Of a stretch of 64,000 nt of DNA, positions 62,316 through 64,000 are shown one piece after another. Below the pieces are notes generated by a model that saw only the letters and a list, made by a program, of their open reading frames with translations, had not been told where the DNA came from and did not search any database. Every line of letters begins with the position of its first letter. Within the stretch, counting starts at the first letter, position 1. The position numbers were made by a program, and so were the translations under genes. The stretch is from Fen-671 sp963794745. GTDB taxonomy: Bacteria; Actinomycetota; Acidimicrobiia; Acidimicrobiales; Palsa-688. The stretch is from positions 496,001 to 560,000 of the forward strand of contig CAWCEZ010000010.1 of assembly GCA_963794745.1 (NCBI GenBank), written 5' to 3'.

Positions 62316-63686
62316 ATGGGCCAGCCCCGGAGCGGAGCACCATCGGCACAAAATGACGTTGCCGCCAGGCTTGCCCTGGCCGAGCTCGCCATATCCGACC
62401 TGACGGCCGAGCGCGACCGCCTCGAGATGCTGGTGGTCCGCCTGGGCGAACTGGCGGCCCATCTCGACGCAGAGAGCCTTGTCCAGGGCGTCACAGAAGC
62501 GGCACGCGACCTGACAGGCGCCCAATTCGCCATGTTCGTGCCCGCGGAACCGGCCGTTCTTACCGGGCCGACGGTCGTATGCGACCCCGACGTCATGAGC
62601 GAAACGCCGGAGCCGGCCCGAGTCCCTTTACTTGCCGGTGCTTTGTGGCGCATCACGCCGGTGCGCGTCGACGACGCAGACGAATGGAAGGACGGTAGCC
62701 CCGGTTACGGGCGGCTTTCGGACGGGAGCGTATTTCGTAGCTGGGTCGGGGCACCCGTTAGAGCGCGCTACGGTGACGCCCTTGGAGGGCTTTACCTAGC
62801 CCACCACCGCCCTCACGCTTTTGGGAAGCGAGAGGAGGATTCTAGCTCAGAGCCTCGCCGCCCACCTCGGGGCGAGCCTCGACAATCTAACCGTTTTCCA
62901 AGAGCGATCTCGTGTGGCGCAGGCCTTGCAACAAACCCTTTTGCCCCCGGTGCTGCCACAGGTCGAGGGCCTGGACGTGGCCGTCCGGTACCGCCCGGCA
63001 AAGTCAACTTCCTTGGTAGGAGGCGACTTCTACGACATGTTCGAAGCTCGTTCGGACGTGTGGGGCCTGATGATCGGCGACGTAACGGGGGTCGGGCCAG
63101 AAGCCGCTGCGTTGACAGGGATCGCGCGCGTACGCGGCGCGTGCGCTCGCTGCTCAGGAACACTCGCCGGCGCGCTTGCTTGACTCAACTGAACGAAACA
63201 CTTGTCGGTTTCGGCCTGCAAGACCGCTTCTGCACCGTGCTTTACGCAGAACTGCACCCCGGGCCCGACGCCCTAAGAGTAAAGATTTCCAATGGCGGCC
63301 ACCCCTACCCGTACATCTTGCGCTCGAACGGCCGTATCGAGGAGGTAGCTATCACCGGTACGCTCCTCGGTCTTTTGAGCGACGTCAATTTTCAGGAGCT
63401 CGAACTGGTCCTGGGACCGGGCGACATGCTCGTGGCCTACACAGATGGCGTGACCGAAGCGCGTAACCCGACTGGTGCGTTTTTCGGGACCGACGGGCTC
63501 GTGGGGACCCTGCCCGGGTGTACTGGTCGGCCGGCCGCCTGGGTGGCGCACCGCATCGAACTGGCGGTGACCGAGCACCAGGCCGGAGTGCCCCCCGACG
63601 ACATCGCCATCCTGGTAGTGCAGGGCCTTCCCGATCGCCCCACTGAGCAGGTGCGCCCCTCCCGGCACCTCCGCCGCAACCGCTAG
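62316..63686 (+). CDS. GAF plus PP2C (SpoIIE/RsbU-like) phosphatase, frameshifted
   Basis: A serine phosphatase of the partner-switching type that would act on anti-sigma-factor antagonists. The N-terminal ~170 residues look like a coiled start (LAISDLTAERDRLEMLV) and a GAF domain (ESLVQGVTEAARDLTGAQFAMFV, SWVGAPVRARYGDALGGLYLAHH). The phosphatase core is in another frame (LLPPVLPQVEGLDVAVRYRPA, VGGDFYDMFEA, GLMIGDVTGVGPEAAALTG), then returns to the first frame for TQLNETLVGFG, ISNGGHPYPYIL, LGLLSDVNF and GDMLVAYTDGVTEARN. The breaks are near 62836-62839 and within 63130-63185, where two or three indels are needed. ATG 62316 is preferred over TTG 62280. Confidence 0.85.
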   Translation: MGQPRSGAPSAQNDVAARLALAELAISDLTAERDRLEMLVVRLGELAAHLDAESLVQGVTEAARDLTGAQFAMFVPAEPAVLTGPTVVCDPDVMSETPEPARVPLLAGALWRITPVRVDDADEWKDGSPGYGRLSDGSVFRSWVGAPVRARYGDALGGLYLAHHRPHAFGKREEDSSSEPRRPPRGEPRQSNRFPRAISCGAGLATNPFAPGAATGRGPGRGRPVPPGKVNFLGRRRLLRHVRSSFGRVGPDDRRRNGGRARSRCVDRDRARTRRVRSLLRNTRRRACLTQLNETLVGFGLQDRFCTVLYAELHPGPDALRVKISNGGHPYPYILRSNGRIEEVAITGTLLGLLSDVNFQELELVLGPGDMLVAYTDGVTEARNPTGAFFGTDGLVGTLPGCTGRPAAWVAHRIELAVTEHQAGVPPDDIAILVVQGLPDRPTEQVRPSRHLRRNR

Positions 63687-63700
63687 AAGGCGGCTCGCGG

Positions 63701-64000
63701 GTGACGGAACGTTGGCGTGAACCGTTCGCCTCGAGCGACGCGGTCCGCCATCGCATGAGCGTCCAGCGCCGCGAGGGCACAGCGCCGGAGCTTGTCCTGC
63801 GCCGCGCGTTGCATGCTCTGGGGCTTCGTTACCGCCTGCACCGGGCACCGTTGCCAGGCCTGCGGCGCAAAGCCGACATCGTGTTCGGGCCGGCTCGTGT
63901 AGCGGTCTTCGTCGATGGTTGCTTCTGGCACGGGTGCCCGGAGCACGGTCGCCGGGCGCACCGTGTCAACGGCTGGTACTGGCCCGACAAGATCGCCCGG
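63701..64000 (+). CDS. vsr: very short patch repair (Vsr-family) endonuclease, 5' part
   Basis: A 100-residue open frame from GTG 63701, running off the window end. It has DAVRHRMSVQRREGTAPELVLRRALHALGLRYRLH, GLRRKADIVFGPARVAVFVDGCFWHGCPEH (catalytic Asp at residue 59, then the FVDGCFWHGC segment with His 77), and WYWPDKIAR, all hallmarks of Vsr. Vsr nicks T:G mismatches produced when 5-methylcytosine deaminates, so a cytosine methyltransferase (Dcm-like) is expected nearby, beyond the window. It lies 14 bases after the phosphatase stop. Confidence 0.93.
   Translation, partial: MTERWREPFASSDAVRHRMSVQRREGTAPELVLRRALHALGLRYRLHRAPLPGLRRKADIVFGPARVAVFVDGCFWHGCPEHGRRAHRVNGWYWPDKIAR

Noticed and set aside
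1..64000. Mobile elements, prophage, CRISPR array
   Set aside because: No transposase, integrase, phage structural gene, terminal repeats, or regularly spaced repeats were seen; the 18-bp tandem repeat has no spacers.

Overview
This is a high-GC (about two-thirds G+C), densely packed chromosomal segment of an actinobacterium. Support for that phylum comes from the dnaK-grpE-dnaJ-hspR-clpB operon with a HAIR operator, a GlnR-type operator before amt-glnB, a SARP/AfsR regulator, a small acyl-CoA carboxylase epsilon-like subunit, a SigE-family sigma factor and DUF3048/DUF2631-like proteins. The protein style suggests Acidimicrobiia or a neighbouring deep class, but this is inference. No insertion sequence, prophage or CRISPR array is visible.

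Layout: 1-2.2 kb, dnaX (3' end), recR and a 5'-3' exonuclease. 2.2-5.5 kb, aat, a broken sigma factor, and an acyl-CoA carboxylase beta plus epsilon-like pair. 5.6-10.2 kb, purM-purF, a PHP phosphoesterase and a FUSC membrane protein. 10.2-16.4 kb, a TPP-riboswitch-headed thiamine operon read right to left (thiE-thiO-thiS-thiG-tenI-like-thiD-thiC). 16.5-26 kb, a Uma2 protein, purL, a catabolic-looking cluster (glutamine amidotransferase, XRE-cupin regulator, M24 peptidase, APC permease, SDR), then purC-purS-purQ. 26-35 kb, a large AfsR-like regulator and an island of secreted proteins, including one with a von Willebrand type D domain. 35-38 kb, purA-purD-purE. 38-44.8 kb, the heat-shock operon. 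44.8-51.5 kb, gpmA, a DUF3048 lipoprotein and the nitrogen genes glnD, amt and glnB. 51.5-60.4 kb, recC-recB-recD. 60.4-64 kb, a CAP-like secreted protein, tRNA-Gly(CCC), a structured noncoding stretch, a GAF/PP2C phosphatase and the start of a vsr endonuclease gene.

Nine purine genes (purF, M, L, Q, S, C, E, D, A) lie in four separate clusters, with vitamin, stress and nitrogen operons between them. The thiamine operon covers both the thiazole and pyrimidine branches. glnD is the PII-modifying enzyme for the glnB product, which would control Amt.

The sequence carries at least a dozen single-base frameshifts, mostly in short homopolymer runs: sigma factor, PHP protein, FUSC protein, thiD, thiG, thiO, dnaJ, amt (two), recB and the phosphatase. 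In each case the protein continues in another frame, and correcting the indel usually restores a 1- or 4-base start/stop overlap with the next gene. The simplest reading is uncorrected sequencing error, not gene decay. It creates two false gene fusions, Amt-PII and RecB-RecD.
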